In this document: positions 1 through 5,284 of the stretch, piece after piece
How positions within the stretch are numbered: position 1 is the first letter of the stretch
Layout of the letters: every line of letters begins with the position of its first letter
Source of the DNA: an uncultured Coriobacteriaceae bacterium
GTDB taxonomy: Bacteria > Actinomycetota > Coriobacteriia > Coriobacteriales > Atopobiaceae
Direction: 5' to 3'
Assembly: GCA_900551595.1 (NCBI GenBank)
Contig: URWR01000120.1
Span: 1-5,284, forward strand
Length of the DNA: 5,284 nucleotides
Made by a program: the position numbers and the translations under genes
The notes under the pieces: model-generated
Database searches by the model: none
Told to the model about the DNA's origin: nothing
Seen by the model: only the letters and a program-made list of their open reading frames with translations

Positions 1-16
1 TTTCTCACGCTATACG

Positions 17-505
17 TTATTTATCTGCTCCAGGAGGGTCGAGCTGAATAATCTCTGCGTCGACTACGCTGCCATCAGAAACAACAATTCTTCCGCAGGT
101 GGGACCTAGTATGGTACGCGGAAACGTGGGGCTGCCAGGATTCATAATCAGGCAGCGTTTTTCCTCTTTAATAAAGGGGCGGTGCGTGTGTCCGCAAATG
201 GCAACATCACAGACACGCGGATCAATACGCTCGCGATAGTGGCAAATCATCCAGCGCAAACCACCAATATGGGCAGTTGTGAAAGCACGAACCTCTGGAC
301 CATAGGCATAGCTATAATCGTTGTTGCCAAGACAGGCATACACAGGAGCTAACTTGCAGAGCCGCTCATAGTCTGTTCGCGAACAAATATCACCCGCATG
401 CACAATGATGTCGGAGCCTTCGAGTGCTTCGAGCAATTTATCATCGAGATAGCCGTGGGTATCGCTTACAACACCTACTACTATCTTGTTCTCGTGGTCG
501 TCCAC
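17..505 (-). CDS. YfcE/MJ0936-type metallophosphodiesterase
   Basis: This is a 162-residue calcineurin-like phosphoesterase of the small YfcE/MJ0936 family, which is about its usual length. The metal-site motifs are seen in order: SDTHG (D15, H17), HAGD (D39), GNND (N61), a His in ICHY (H89), GHTH (H106, H108), then the family's NPGS signature (122-125). Known members hydrolyse model phosphodiesters with a dinuclear metal centre, usually Mn; their cellular substrates are mostly unknown. There is no signal peptide or membrane segment, so it should be cytosolic. The start is GTG (505-503), supported by a GAGAGG ribosome site 9 bases upstream; I see no better start downstream. It begins 14 bases after the response regulator gene stops, so the two are probably co-transcribed. 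The third motif ICHY departs from the more usual G-H-G form, but the His is kept. The family call is firm; the substrate is not known. Confidence 0.93.
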   Translation of the reverse strand: MDDHENKIVVGVVSDTHGYLDDKLLEALEGSDIIVHAGDICSRTDYERLCKLAPVYACLGNNDYSYAYGPEVRAFTTAHIGGLRWMICHYRERIDPRVCDVAICGHTHRPFIKEEKRCLIMNPGSPTFPRTILGPTCGRIVVSDGSVVDAEIIQLDPPGADK

Positions 506-514
506 TTTGTGATG

Positions 515-520
515 CCTCTC
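515..520 (-). promoter_or_regulatory. Ribosome binding site of the phosphodiesterase gene
   Basis: GAGAGG lies 9 bases upstream of the GTG at 505-503 and overlaps the last base of the regulator's TAG stop codon. It supports the non-ATG start and suggests ribosomes finishing the regulator could reinitiate here. Confidence 0.6.
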
Positions 521-1239
521 TAAAGCCCTAATGCTCGTTTAAGCTGCACAACACGACGCCTCGAGACAGAGATTTTCTTGCCTTCAACACCGTTAATACC
601 GAGCTGCAGAATGCCGCTCGAGACCACTTCGACATCCTCAACATAGTCGAGATTCACAATGTAGCCACGGTGGACGCGGAAGAAATTGTGAGGTGCCAGC
701 TTATTCTCAAGTTGGGCCAGAGATGTAGTGGAGAGATAGCGGTCGGTATCTGTATAAATGCAGGAATAGTCATCCTTGGCTTCGATGTAGCGAATTTGGT
801 CGATAGGAACCAGTACCTTGCGGCCGCCCTTCTCAACAGGAATACGCTCTACTGAAGTACGGGTTGCCTGCTGTGGGCGAATACGCTCCTGCACCTTATC
901 GAGTGCCTGTACCAAACGCTCAGTCTCAACGGGCTTCATCAGGTAGTCAACCGCATTGACATCAAAAGCCTCAAGAGCGTACTCGCTATAGGCGGTTACA
1001 AATACAACTGCAGGCGGATTCTTGAGCTTGTGCAGAGCTTCAGCCAATTGCATACCGCTTGTCTTTGGCATAGAGATGTCCATAAAGAGCACGTCAGGAC
1101 GGCCTTCCATAAGCTTCTCTACAGCCTCGCGAGCGCTTGAAGCCTCTACGATTGAGTCAACCCGGCCCGTTTCTTCCAAGAGAAAACGGAGCTCAGAACG
1201 GGCTGGGGCTTCATCGTCAACGATCATGGCATGCAACAT
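520..1239 (-). CDS. LytTR-family response regulator
   Basis: This 239-residue protein has the standard LytR/AlgR architecture: an N-terminal receiver domain (about 1-120) and a C-terminal LytTR DNA-binding domain (about 131-236). Receiver landmarks are the acidic pair D8/D9, the phosphoacceptor D54 in FMDISMP, T82 in VTAYSEYALEAF, and K102 in YLMKP. The LytTR domain shows the typical IRYIEAKDDYS segment (149-159) and FRVHRGYIVNL (187-197). By family knowledge it is phosphorylated by its partner kinase and binds DNA repeats upstream of target promoters. The start ATG is chosen because a perfect AGGAGG lies 7 bases upstream; the next ATG (1227) would be too far from it. The partner LytS-like kinase gene lies directly upstream, 71 bases away. 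Length and key residues are normal. It could be called LytR/LytT- or BtsR-like, but the regulated genes cannot be told from this window. Confidence 0.95.
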   Translation of the reverse strand: MLHAMIVDDEAPARSELRFLLEETGRVDSIVEASSAREAVEKLMEGRPDVLFMDISMPKTSGMQLAEALHKLKNPPAVVFVTAYSEYALEAFDVNAVDYLMKPVETERLVQALDKVQERIRPQQATRTSVERIPVEKGGRKVLVPIDQIRYIEAKDDYSCIYTDTDRYLSTTSLAQLENKLAPHNFFRVHRGYIVNLDYVEDVEVVSSGILQLGINGVEGKKISVSRRRVVQLKRALGL

Positions 1240-1246
1240 CTAACAT

Positions 1247-1252
1247 CCTCCT
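1247..1252 (-). promoter_or_regulatory. Ribosome binding site of the response regulator gene
   Basis: A full AGGAGG Shine-Dalgarno sequence sits 7 bases upstream of the ATG at 1239. It fixes the start and implies strong, independent translation of the regulator. Confidence 0.8.
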
Positions 1253-1263
1253 ATCAACCGTCC

Positions 1264-1293
1264 AAAAAACGGCGACTCCACAGGGCGCGCCCG
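1264..1293 (-). terminator. Possible attenuator or weak intrinsic terminator between kinase and regulator genes
   Basis: In minus-strand sense, CGGGCG (1293-1288) can pair with CGCCG (1274-1270) with one bulged G, making a five-pair GC stem with a 13-base loop. It is followed at once by six T's (1269-1264). The same stretch holds the perfect 10-base palindrome GGGCGCGCCC (1292-1283). The stem is short and the loop large, so full termination is doubtful; partial attenuation of the downstream regulator is an inference. It lies between the kinase stop and the regulator's ribosome site. Confidence 0.3.
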
Positions 1294-1310
1294 CACAGCG
1301 GACGACTCAG

Positions 1311-2627
1311 CTACTCCAATTCCGAGGCAACACCAGCAAGACGTACGGTCACGCTTGTGCCCTCGCCTGGCCTTGACATAATCTCAAGTCCCGAACCACT
1401 ACCATAGAATCTCTTCACGCGTTCCGCAACGTTTCGCAATGCCATGCCGGTACCGCGTGGATTGTTACGGTCGGGCCCTGCCGCGCGCGATCGCAAGCGC
1501 TCGGCAGTTGCCTCATCCATACCCAAACCATCATCAGTTACCGAAATGAGCACGTCAGCCTCATCTCGTGCAACATGAATATCAATATGAAGCGGTCCTT
1601 CATCTCGCATTGCGTGTCGTACCGCATTCTCGACCAGAGGCTGAACCATAAATGCGGGGACGGGGAGATCTTCGCATCCGGGTGCAATGTGCTCCCGTTC
1701 AATAATACGATCCTCACCAAAACGAGCATGCTCAAATTTGAGATAACGTCTTGTTTGCTCAAGCTCGCTCGCAAGAGAAATACGCGATTCGGAGTTCTCA
1801 AGTGTTTGACGATAGAAAGCTGCAAACTCTCGGAGCAGATCGCGCGCCTGCGTAGGATCGGTGCGCGTGAGTGCAGCAATGGTATTGAGGGTATTGAACA
1901 AAAAGTGAGGGTTTATCTGCGCCTGCAAAGCCTTCACTTCGGCCTTTGCCGTAAGCTCTACCTGCCTATCGAGCTCTGCTGCCGAGAACTGCGTGGAGAG
2001 TACCTCACCAAAACCATGTGCAATTGCAAGCTGAGCACGATCCATATCGCGGCGGTGACGATAGTAAAACTTAATCGTGCCGATAGTCGTCTCGCCCACG
2101 ATAAGCGGCACGACAATGCCAGCAGGCACAACCCCTCCTAAGTCCTGCGGATCTCCACTCGTCTCGGGAACGAGCGACGTAAAGGTTTCAAGCTTTCCAC
2201 TCTCAAGCACTTTGTAGGTAGCAGGTGTGCTAATTGGGCTTCCCGGAGGATAGTTGCTCGACGACTCGCCAACATACGCCAATACCACCTCGGTATCAGT
2301 CATTGCCACTGCCATAGCTTTTGTTTCTGGGAGAAGCAGTTGGCATATCGCCTGGCAATTCTCTTTGGTAAGACCGCCTGAGGTGTGCGCGAGAACATTG
2401 GAGGTAAGGCGAAGAGTTCGCTGGGTAGCACTTACGCGCAGCTCATCTGGAACTACCAACAACGCAACATCGCCCAAACATACTGCCAGCAGCAAAATCA
2501 AACCCAGCGCCAACAAAGGCGTTAAGCCACTCTGAAGCATACTGGGAACTGCGAGTGCACAAAGCAGCGTTGCAGCAACGAGTGAAGCACCCATTACGGC
2601 AACAAAATGCCGCTCAAGCCAACCCAT
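1311..2627 (-). CDS. LytS-type sensor histidine kinase
   Basis: This membrane sensor kinase of the LytS/YpdA/BtsS class has 438 residues from the ATG. Two hydrophobic helices (about 8-30 and 37-59) are followed by a GAF-like domain (about 75-222; note AMAVAMTDTEVVLAYVG and the GIVVPLIVGETTIGTIKFYY stretch). Next come the His_kinase dimerisation region with phosphoacceptor H241 in LQAQINPHFLFNTLNTI, and the ATPase domain with N-box QPLVENAVRHA (N334), DDGLG (365-369) and GTGMALRN (392-399). These motifs all look intact. The role is autophosphorylation and phosphotransfer to the LytTR regulator encoded next. Canonical LytS proteins carry a larger N-terminal five- or six-helix domain, so the sensor part is shortened here. 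GTG (2630) and ATG (2627) are adjacent in-frame starts; GGAGG is 6 bases from the GTG and 9 from the ATG. I chose the ATG, which forms TGATG with the glycosyltransferase stop. The ligand is unknown. Confidence 0.94.
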   Translation of the reverse strand: MGWLERHFVAVMGASLVAATLLCALAVPSMLQSGLTPLLALGLILLLAVCLGDVALLVVPDELRVSATQRTLRLTSNVLAHTSGGLTKENCQAICQLLLPETKAMAVAMTDTEVVLAYVGESSSNYPPGSPISTPATYKVLESGKLETFTSLVPETSGDPQDLGGVVPAGIVVPLIVGETTIGTIKFYYRHRRDMDRAQLAIAHGFGEVLSTQFSAAELDRQVELTAKAEVKALQAQINPHFLFNTLNTIAALTRTDPTQARDLLREFAAFYRQTLENSESRISLASELEQTRRYLKFEHARFGEDRIIEREHIAPGCEDLPVPAFMVQPLVENAVRHAMRDEGPLHIDIHVARDEADVLISVTDDGLGMDEATAERLRSRAAGPDRNNPRGTGMALRNVAERVKRFYGSGSGLEIMSRPGEGTSVTVRLAGVASELE

Positions 2628-3895
2628 CACAAGGTTCCTCCGATATTATTTGTCAATTCCATCCAGCTCGTAGTATGCGAAGGTGTGGGAGCCTTCGGAG
2701 TACCGCGCGCAATGATTCGACGCGCAAGGAATGAATCGTCCCACAATTCGGCAGCAACCTGCTGCCAACAGGCCACAAACGGCCAATAACGCTCGGCATT
2801 CGCAGTTGCATAGGCCGCCGCTTCTTTACGCCCATGCTGGAATATCCAAAAATATTCTTTTCTTTCCGGACAACCAATGGCACGAAGAAGTGATGTCCAC
2901 GCAATGCGTGACGTCACATTTGGCATAAGCCATGGCCCTGGATATGGATCCAGAGACGACGGCGACGTACGCTGAACATCAATACGCTTATTAGCTCGCT
3001 CGAGTTTTGCGGCCTCATACATCCACCTGTAGACATCCTGCAAAAATCGCGCAGGCATATGCCGGGTAGGAGGCGGCAAATGCCGCACATGCCAAGCCGA
3101 ATCGAACCATAGGTCTTTGCCGGCAAGACGCAGGTTAAGCAGGTAATCTAAATCTTCTCCGCGCGTAATCCACGGATCAAAGGGCACCTCAGTAAATGCG
3201 CTTGCATGCAGCGCCATGCAGCCGCCGCAACATACATTTGAGCGTATGACGCGCGGTGTATTTTCATCAAGCGCTCGCTTCATCCACGCATTAAAGCCCT
3301 CATGCTTGCTCCATTGGCGGTTATACCAGGCCACATGATCTGAAGCAAAGGGGCTGGAATCGCGGTTTAAGAAGTATCCCGACTTAGCCTGAATGGGCGT
3401 ATTGTCTGAGCTTTTCATACCCAGTCCATATACAGCATCTATAAGAAAATTGGGATCTTGAGCCACCTCATCATCGTCCATAAACACAACGATGTCGTAA
3501 CCCAAAATACCTGCAACCAACAGGCCCATATTGCGAATAGCGCCATACCCTCGCAGTGAGATGGTCTCACCATCCATATTGGGCGCTATACGATTTACAG
3601 CCGATGAGACAAGCTGTGCCTCCGCAGCACCAATTACAAGCAGGTTAAGCTGTGGATGCGAACGACAAATACCATCAACACGGGCGCGCGCCGATTTACG
3701 CACTTCAGGCTGTGCCACCACAAGCACAATAACGCGCATCACACCACGAACCTGCTCAAGTGATGCAAGGCATTTTTCAAGCTCAGGAACGGGACGACCT
3801 ACCGATGTTGCATGGTCATATGACCCACGCTCGTGCAGGTCGCAAGGGACATCGTCGGATTCCCAATATGTAGGGATGACGATGGCTGGGTTCAT
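2627..3895 (-). CDS. Family 2-like (GT-A) glycosyltransferase, substrate unknown
   Basis: This 422-residue protein looks like a GT-A fold nucleotide-sugar glycosyltransferase. It opens with AIVIPTYWES (4-13), as family 2 enzymes do. It has an acidic metal/nucleotide-sugar motif FMDDDEV (138-144), a likely catalytic-side RGEDLDY (245-251), and a later WHVRHLPPP (268-276), resembling the His often seen near the end of the catalytic domain. A Cys-rich patch (C222, C223, C226) precedes the GED motif; its role is unclear. There is no signal peptide or clear membrane helix, so a cytosolic enzyme is expected. The C-terminal region (about 285-400) is rich in aromatic and charged residues and matches no domain I recognise. 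The gene starts at ATG inside the queT stop codon (ATGA overlap) and ends overlapping the kinase start, so it is coupled to both. Upstream there is only a weak GGGTGG, consistent with translation by coupling. Donor and acceptor are unknown; surface polysaccharide or tRNA modification are both only possibilities. Confidence 0.8.
   Translation of the reverse strand: MNPAIVIPTYWESDDVPCDLHERGSYDHATSVGRPVPELEKCLASLEQVRGVMRVIVLVVAQPEVRKSARARVDGICRSHPQLNLLVIGAAEAQLVSSAVNRIAPNMDGETISLRGYGAIRNMGLLVAGILGYDIVVFMDDDEVAQDPNFLIDAVYGLGMKSSDNTPIQAKSGYFLNRDSSPFASDHVAWYNRQWSKHEGFNAWMKRALDENTPRVIRSNVCCGGCMALHASAFTEVPFDPWITRGEDLDYLLNLRLAGKDLWFDSAWHVRHLPPPTRHMPARFLQDVYRWMYEAAKLERANKRIDVQRTSPSSLDPYPGPWLMPNVTSRIAWTSLLRAIGCPERKEYFWIFQHGRKEAAAYATANAERYWPFVACWQQVAAELWDDSFLARRIIARGTPKAPTPSHTTSWMELTNNIGGTL
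2637..2641 (-). promoter_or_regulatory. Ribosome binding site of the kinase gene, inside the glycosyltransferase gene
   Basis: GGAGG lies in the last codons of the glycosyltransferase gene, 9 bases before the ATG at 2627 and 6 before the GTG at 2630. It leaves a three-base ambiguity in the start and shows that the kinase has its own ribosome site despite the overlap. Confidence 0.7.
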
Positions 3896-4527
3896 TTTTC
3901 TGCGCCACCCTGAGAAGTCGTGGGAGCATCGTTATGCCCAGGCTCTTCGAGCTGCTCGACAAGAGGAGAACGTTTCAGTGCGCGAGCAAGCGGAAGCCCT
4001 AACACATACATAACAACAGCTTCACCTATACCAGTAGAAATCAGTCCAAACAGATACATGGGCAAATACTGTCCGTCCAAAGCAATTGTCGTAAACGGAA
4101 TGGTGTAAAAGCCCATTCCCTGCAGCATAAGCGGTAAATAAGCAGGGACGATAAGAGCGTTAGCAATAACTGGCCCAAGAAGGGCAAGCGCCGGACGACG
4201 ACGCATACGCCAAGTAAAAGCTGCTCCAATAGCAGTTGCCAGCGTGCCAAAGACAACATCAAGCAGGCCAAGCGTGCCAGTGCCACCCAAAACGATATTG
4301 GCAGCATTTGCAAGGGCACAACCTATGGCAAGACCAGGAACAGCATCTGCTGAAAAGAGCGCTAACACGCAAAGGGCTTCAGAAATACGGAACTGTACCG
4401 GTCCCCATGCCAGACCGCCTAAAAACATCAGCGCAACCAATGAAGCAGCGGCATAAGCAGCAGCTATCATGCCTACACGTGCAATACGACGCGCACGGAG
4501 GTTATTTTCAACTACGCTGTCTGTCAT
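3892..4527 (-). CDS. queT: QueT-family queuosine precursor transporter, ECF S component
   Basis: This hydrophobic protein of 211 residues matches the QueT family in length and signature. The strongest match is WGPVQFRISEALCVLALF (41-58), then AVPGLAIGCALAN (62-74), LLDVVFGTLAT (88-98) and GIGEAVVMYVLGLPL (166-180). About six membrane helices are visible, at roughly 17-38, 48-60, 62-80, 88-106, 114-136 and 157-182. QueT proteins are substrate-binding subunits of energy-coupling-factor transporters and import a queuosine precursor (preQ0, preQ1 or queuine), used to modify the tRNA wobble base. The shared EcfA/EcfA'/EcfT energy module is not encoded here, as is usual. The start is ATG (4527) with GGAG 6 bases upstream. 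An in-frame GTG at 4539 would overlap that ribosome site and has no good site of its own, so I reject it. The hydrophilic tail (182-211) ends in the ATGA overlap with the glycosyltransferase gene. The exact transported precursor is not shown by the sequence. Confidence 0.92.
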   Translation of the reverse strand: MTDSVVENNLRARRIARVGMIAAAYAAASLVALMFLGGLAWGPVQFRISEALCVLALFSADAVPGLAIGCALANAANIVLGGTGTLGLLDVVFGTLATAIGAAFTWRMRRRPALALLGPVIANALIVPAYLPLMLQGMGFYTIPFTTIALDGQYLPMYLFGLISTGIGEAVVMYVLGLPLARALKRSPLVEQLEEPGHNDAPTTSQGGAEK

Positions 4528-4530
4528 GCG

Positions 4531-4537
4531 CTTCTCC
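4531..4537 (-). promoter_or_regulatory. Ribosome binding site that sets the queT start
   Basis: GGAGAAG lies with its GGAG core 6 bases upstream of the ATG at 4527. It covers part of the upstream in-frame GTG codon (4539-4537), which argues that translation begins at the ATG, shortening the protein by four residues. Confidence 0.65.
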
Positions 4538-4633
4538 ACGTTTACACCAACTTTCTGGCCGATAAAAGCCTTTTCTTAGTCCGTCCATCGGACATGTCTT
4601 GACTCTCTGTGTTCATTCTATCTTATACGCTTC
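4538..4633 (-). other. queT leader region
   Basis: This is the largest non-coding gap in the window. In minus sense it holds an AT-rich stretch with TATAAG (4627-4622) and TAGAAT (4620-4615) as possible -10 boxes, but neither has a good -35 at the proper distance. Next, GTCC (4593-4590) can pair with either of two tandem GGAC copies (4586-4583 or 4582-4579), giving two exclusive small hairpins. After that come AAAAGGCTTTT (4573-4563) and GGC/GCC pairing around it. Genes of the queT family are often controlled by preQ1 riboswitches in Gram-positive bacteria, but the class I and class II signatures as I know them are not evident. The region may carry a promoter or a divergent regulatory RNA; this is unproven. 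Confidence 0.3.
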
Positions 4634-5284
4634 TCAATGCTGCACGCGATGACGAGAAGATTGTTCACGCGTGCGTTCGAGCAAACGGTTGTATGAGCCT
4701 TGTAAGCGCGTTGCCATGTCGCCTGCTGCATCCCGAGCCGGCACAATGCCATGTTCGTCTGAAACTAAAAACACCTCGTCGTATTCACCAACGCCCTGAG
4801 CAATTGGCTCTGCCATGTTGGCCGATCGACTCACTGGAATACCCAACGTTGAAGCAAGATCCAGCACAAGCCCGCACGAAGCGGATGGCTGTTCCCCTGT
4901 TCCAATTCCGGCGACAAGGCCTTCTCCCCGGCGAATCCAGAGCGTTTCTGGCGCAACACCAAGCTCTTCTGCTTCTTTCCGCGCCGTTACAGCTCGTTGG
5001 GCAAGCGATCTTGTCGTTTGCATGCGAAGCGGCACATAAGGGCCACAGCTCATTGCCGCGCGTCCCTCATCATCAACCACAAGCATAAGAACTCCGTCGG
5101 GCTGTTCTGCCGAGCCAGCAGACAAGGTCCATTCAATATGCTGGTGTGCCCAGGCCACAAGAGCATGTGGAATCTTTTTGCCCTGCACCATACGAGCAGC
5201 AAGCGCACGAAGATGTCGTTTTGCCAGCGGCAGCTCTGATCCAGCAAGACGCCAGCGACACACAATGGCAGGTGTTCCAAGCGT
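4634..5284 (-). CDS. Class IV aminotransferase-like protein (PabC-like), 5' end outside window
   Basis: The reading frame is open to the right edge, giving 216 visible residues; the true start lies beyond it. A GTG at 5263 could be read as a start but is probably internal. The N-terminal part (LAKRHLRALAARM, 20-32 of the visible part) resembles the HLxRL region of class IV PLP enzymes. The end (LDLASTLGIPV, 141-151; EYDEVFLVSDEHGIVPAR, 167-184) resembles their conserved 'lGi.v ... DEvFl ... gi.PV' pattern. In 4-amino-4-deoxychorismate lyase (PabC), an enzyme making p-aminobenzoate for folate, a PLP-binding Lys is expected near visible residue 92; here I read Arg (R92, codon AGA). The usual E..xN-F segment downstream is also not clear (GLVAGIGTGEQ instead). 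It could therefore be a diverged, perhaps inactive member or one with another role. The family assignment is by pattern memory and moderate only. It is followed by the queT leader and may be a separate transcription unit. Confidence 0.5.
   Translation of the reverse strand, partial: TLGTPAIVCRWRLAGSELPLAKRHLRALAARMVQGKKIPHALVAWAHQHIEWTLSAGSAEQPDGVLMLVVDDEGRAAMSCGPYVPLRMQTTRSLAQRAVTARKEAEELGVAPETLWIRRGEGLVAGIGTGEQPSASCGLVLDLASTLGIPVSRSANMAEPIAQGVGEYDEVFLVSDEHGIVPARDAAGDMATRLQGSYNRLLERTREQSSRHRVQH

Noticed and set aside
1253..1261. ACGGTTGAT just upstream of the regulator gene, a near match to a LytTR half-site
   Set aside because: It overlaps the ribosome-site region, has one mismatch, and its only neighbour with a GTT core is 12 bases away, the wrong spacing for the usual paired repeats.
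1575..2141. A 188-codon open frame on the plus strand
   Set aside because: It lies wholly antisense to the kinase gene, whose protein motifs are intact, and its translation resembles no known protein and has no clear ribosome site.
4538..4539. GTG at 4539 as the queT start
   Set aside because: It lies next to the GGAGAAG that serves the ATG at 4527 and has no ribosome site of its own at a good distance.
4546..4554. AAAGTTGGT on the minus strand, matching the degenerate LytTR half-site consensus as I remember it
   Set aside because: No second half-site is found one repeat length (about 21-22 bases) up- or downstream, and such a loose nine-base pattern occurs by chance about once per 2 kb per strand.
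4609..4643. A sigma-70 type promoter for queT using TAGAAT or TATAAG as -10
   Set aside because: At 16-18 base spacing there is no acceptable -35 box; the TTGAGA at 4637-4632 is too close to either -10. I mention it only inside the leader entry.
4609..5088. A 159-codon open frame on the plus strand
   Set aside because: It is antisense to the aminotransferase-like gene and its translation looks like a shadow frame, rich in Leu, Pro and Gln with no domain pattern.

Overview
All genes in this window lie on the minus strand, so transcription runs from the right edge to the left. The layout is very compact: six genes, no non-coding stretch longer than about 110 bases, and no RNA genes, insertion sequences, CRISPR array or long repeats that I can see. 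GC content looks close to half by eye. An ECF-type QueT transporter beside a LytS/LytTR two-component pair fits a Gram-positive bacterium. My tentative guess is a Coriobacteriia actinobacterium (Atopobium/Olsenella-like) or a Firmicute. This rests on gene families only and is weak.

In transcription order the genes are: (1) the 3' part of a gene for a class IV aminotransferase-like (PabC-like) protein, whose start lies outside the window; (2) after a leader of about 106 bases, queT, the substrate-binding membrane subunit of an ECF transporter for a queuosine precursor; (3) a soluble GT-A fold, family 2-like glycosyltransferase; (4) a LytS-type sensor histidine kinase with a shortened membrane sensor region; (5) its LytTR-family response regulator; (6) a small YfcE/MJ0936-type metallophosphodiesterase.

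Genes 2, 3 and 4 are linked by overlapping stop and start codons (ATGA, then TGATG), so queT, the glycosyltransferase and the kinase are probably one translationally coupled unit. The kinase and regulator are separated by 71 bases that hold a GC-rich hairpin candidate followed by six T's, a possible attenuator. The regulator and the phosphodiesterase are only 14 bases apart.

The kinase and regulator form an evident signalling pair: the kinase autophosphorylates on a conserved His and passes the phosphate to an Asp of a DNA-binding LytTR protein. How the transporter, glycosyltransferase and phosphodiesterase connect to that pathway cannot be read from the sequence. I found no convincing new multi-gene system. 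The points most worth a second look are the queT-glycosyltransferase coupling, the apparent Lys-to-Arg change at the PLP position of the aminotransferase-like protein, and the queT leader, which lacks a recognisable preQ1 riboswitch.
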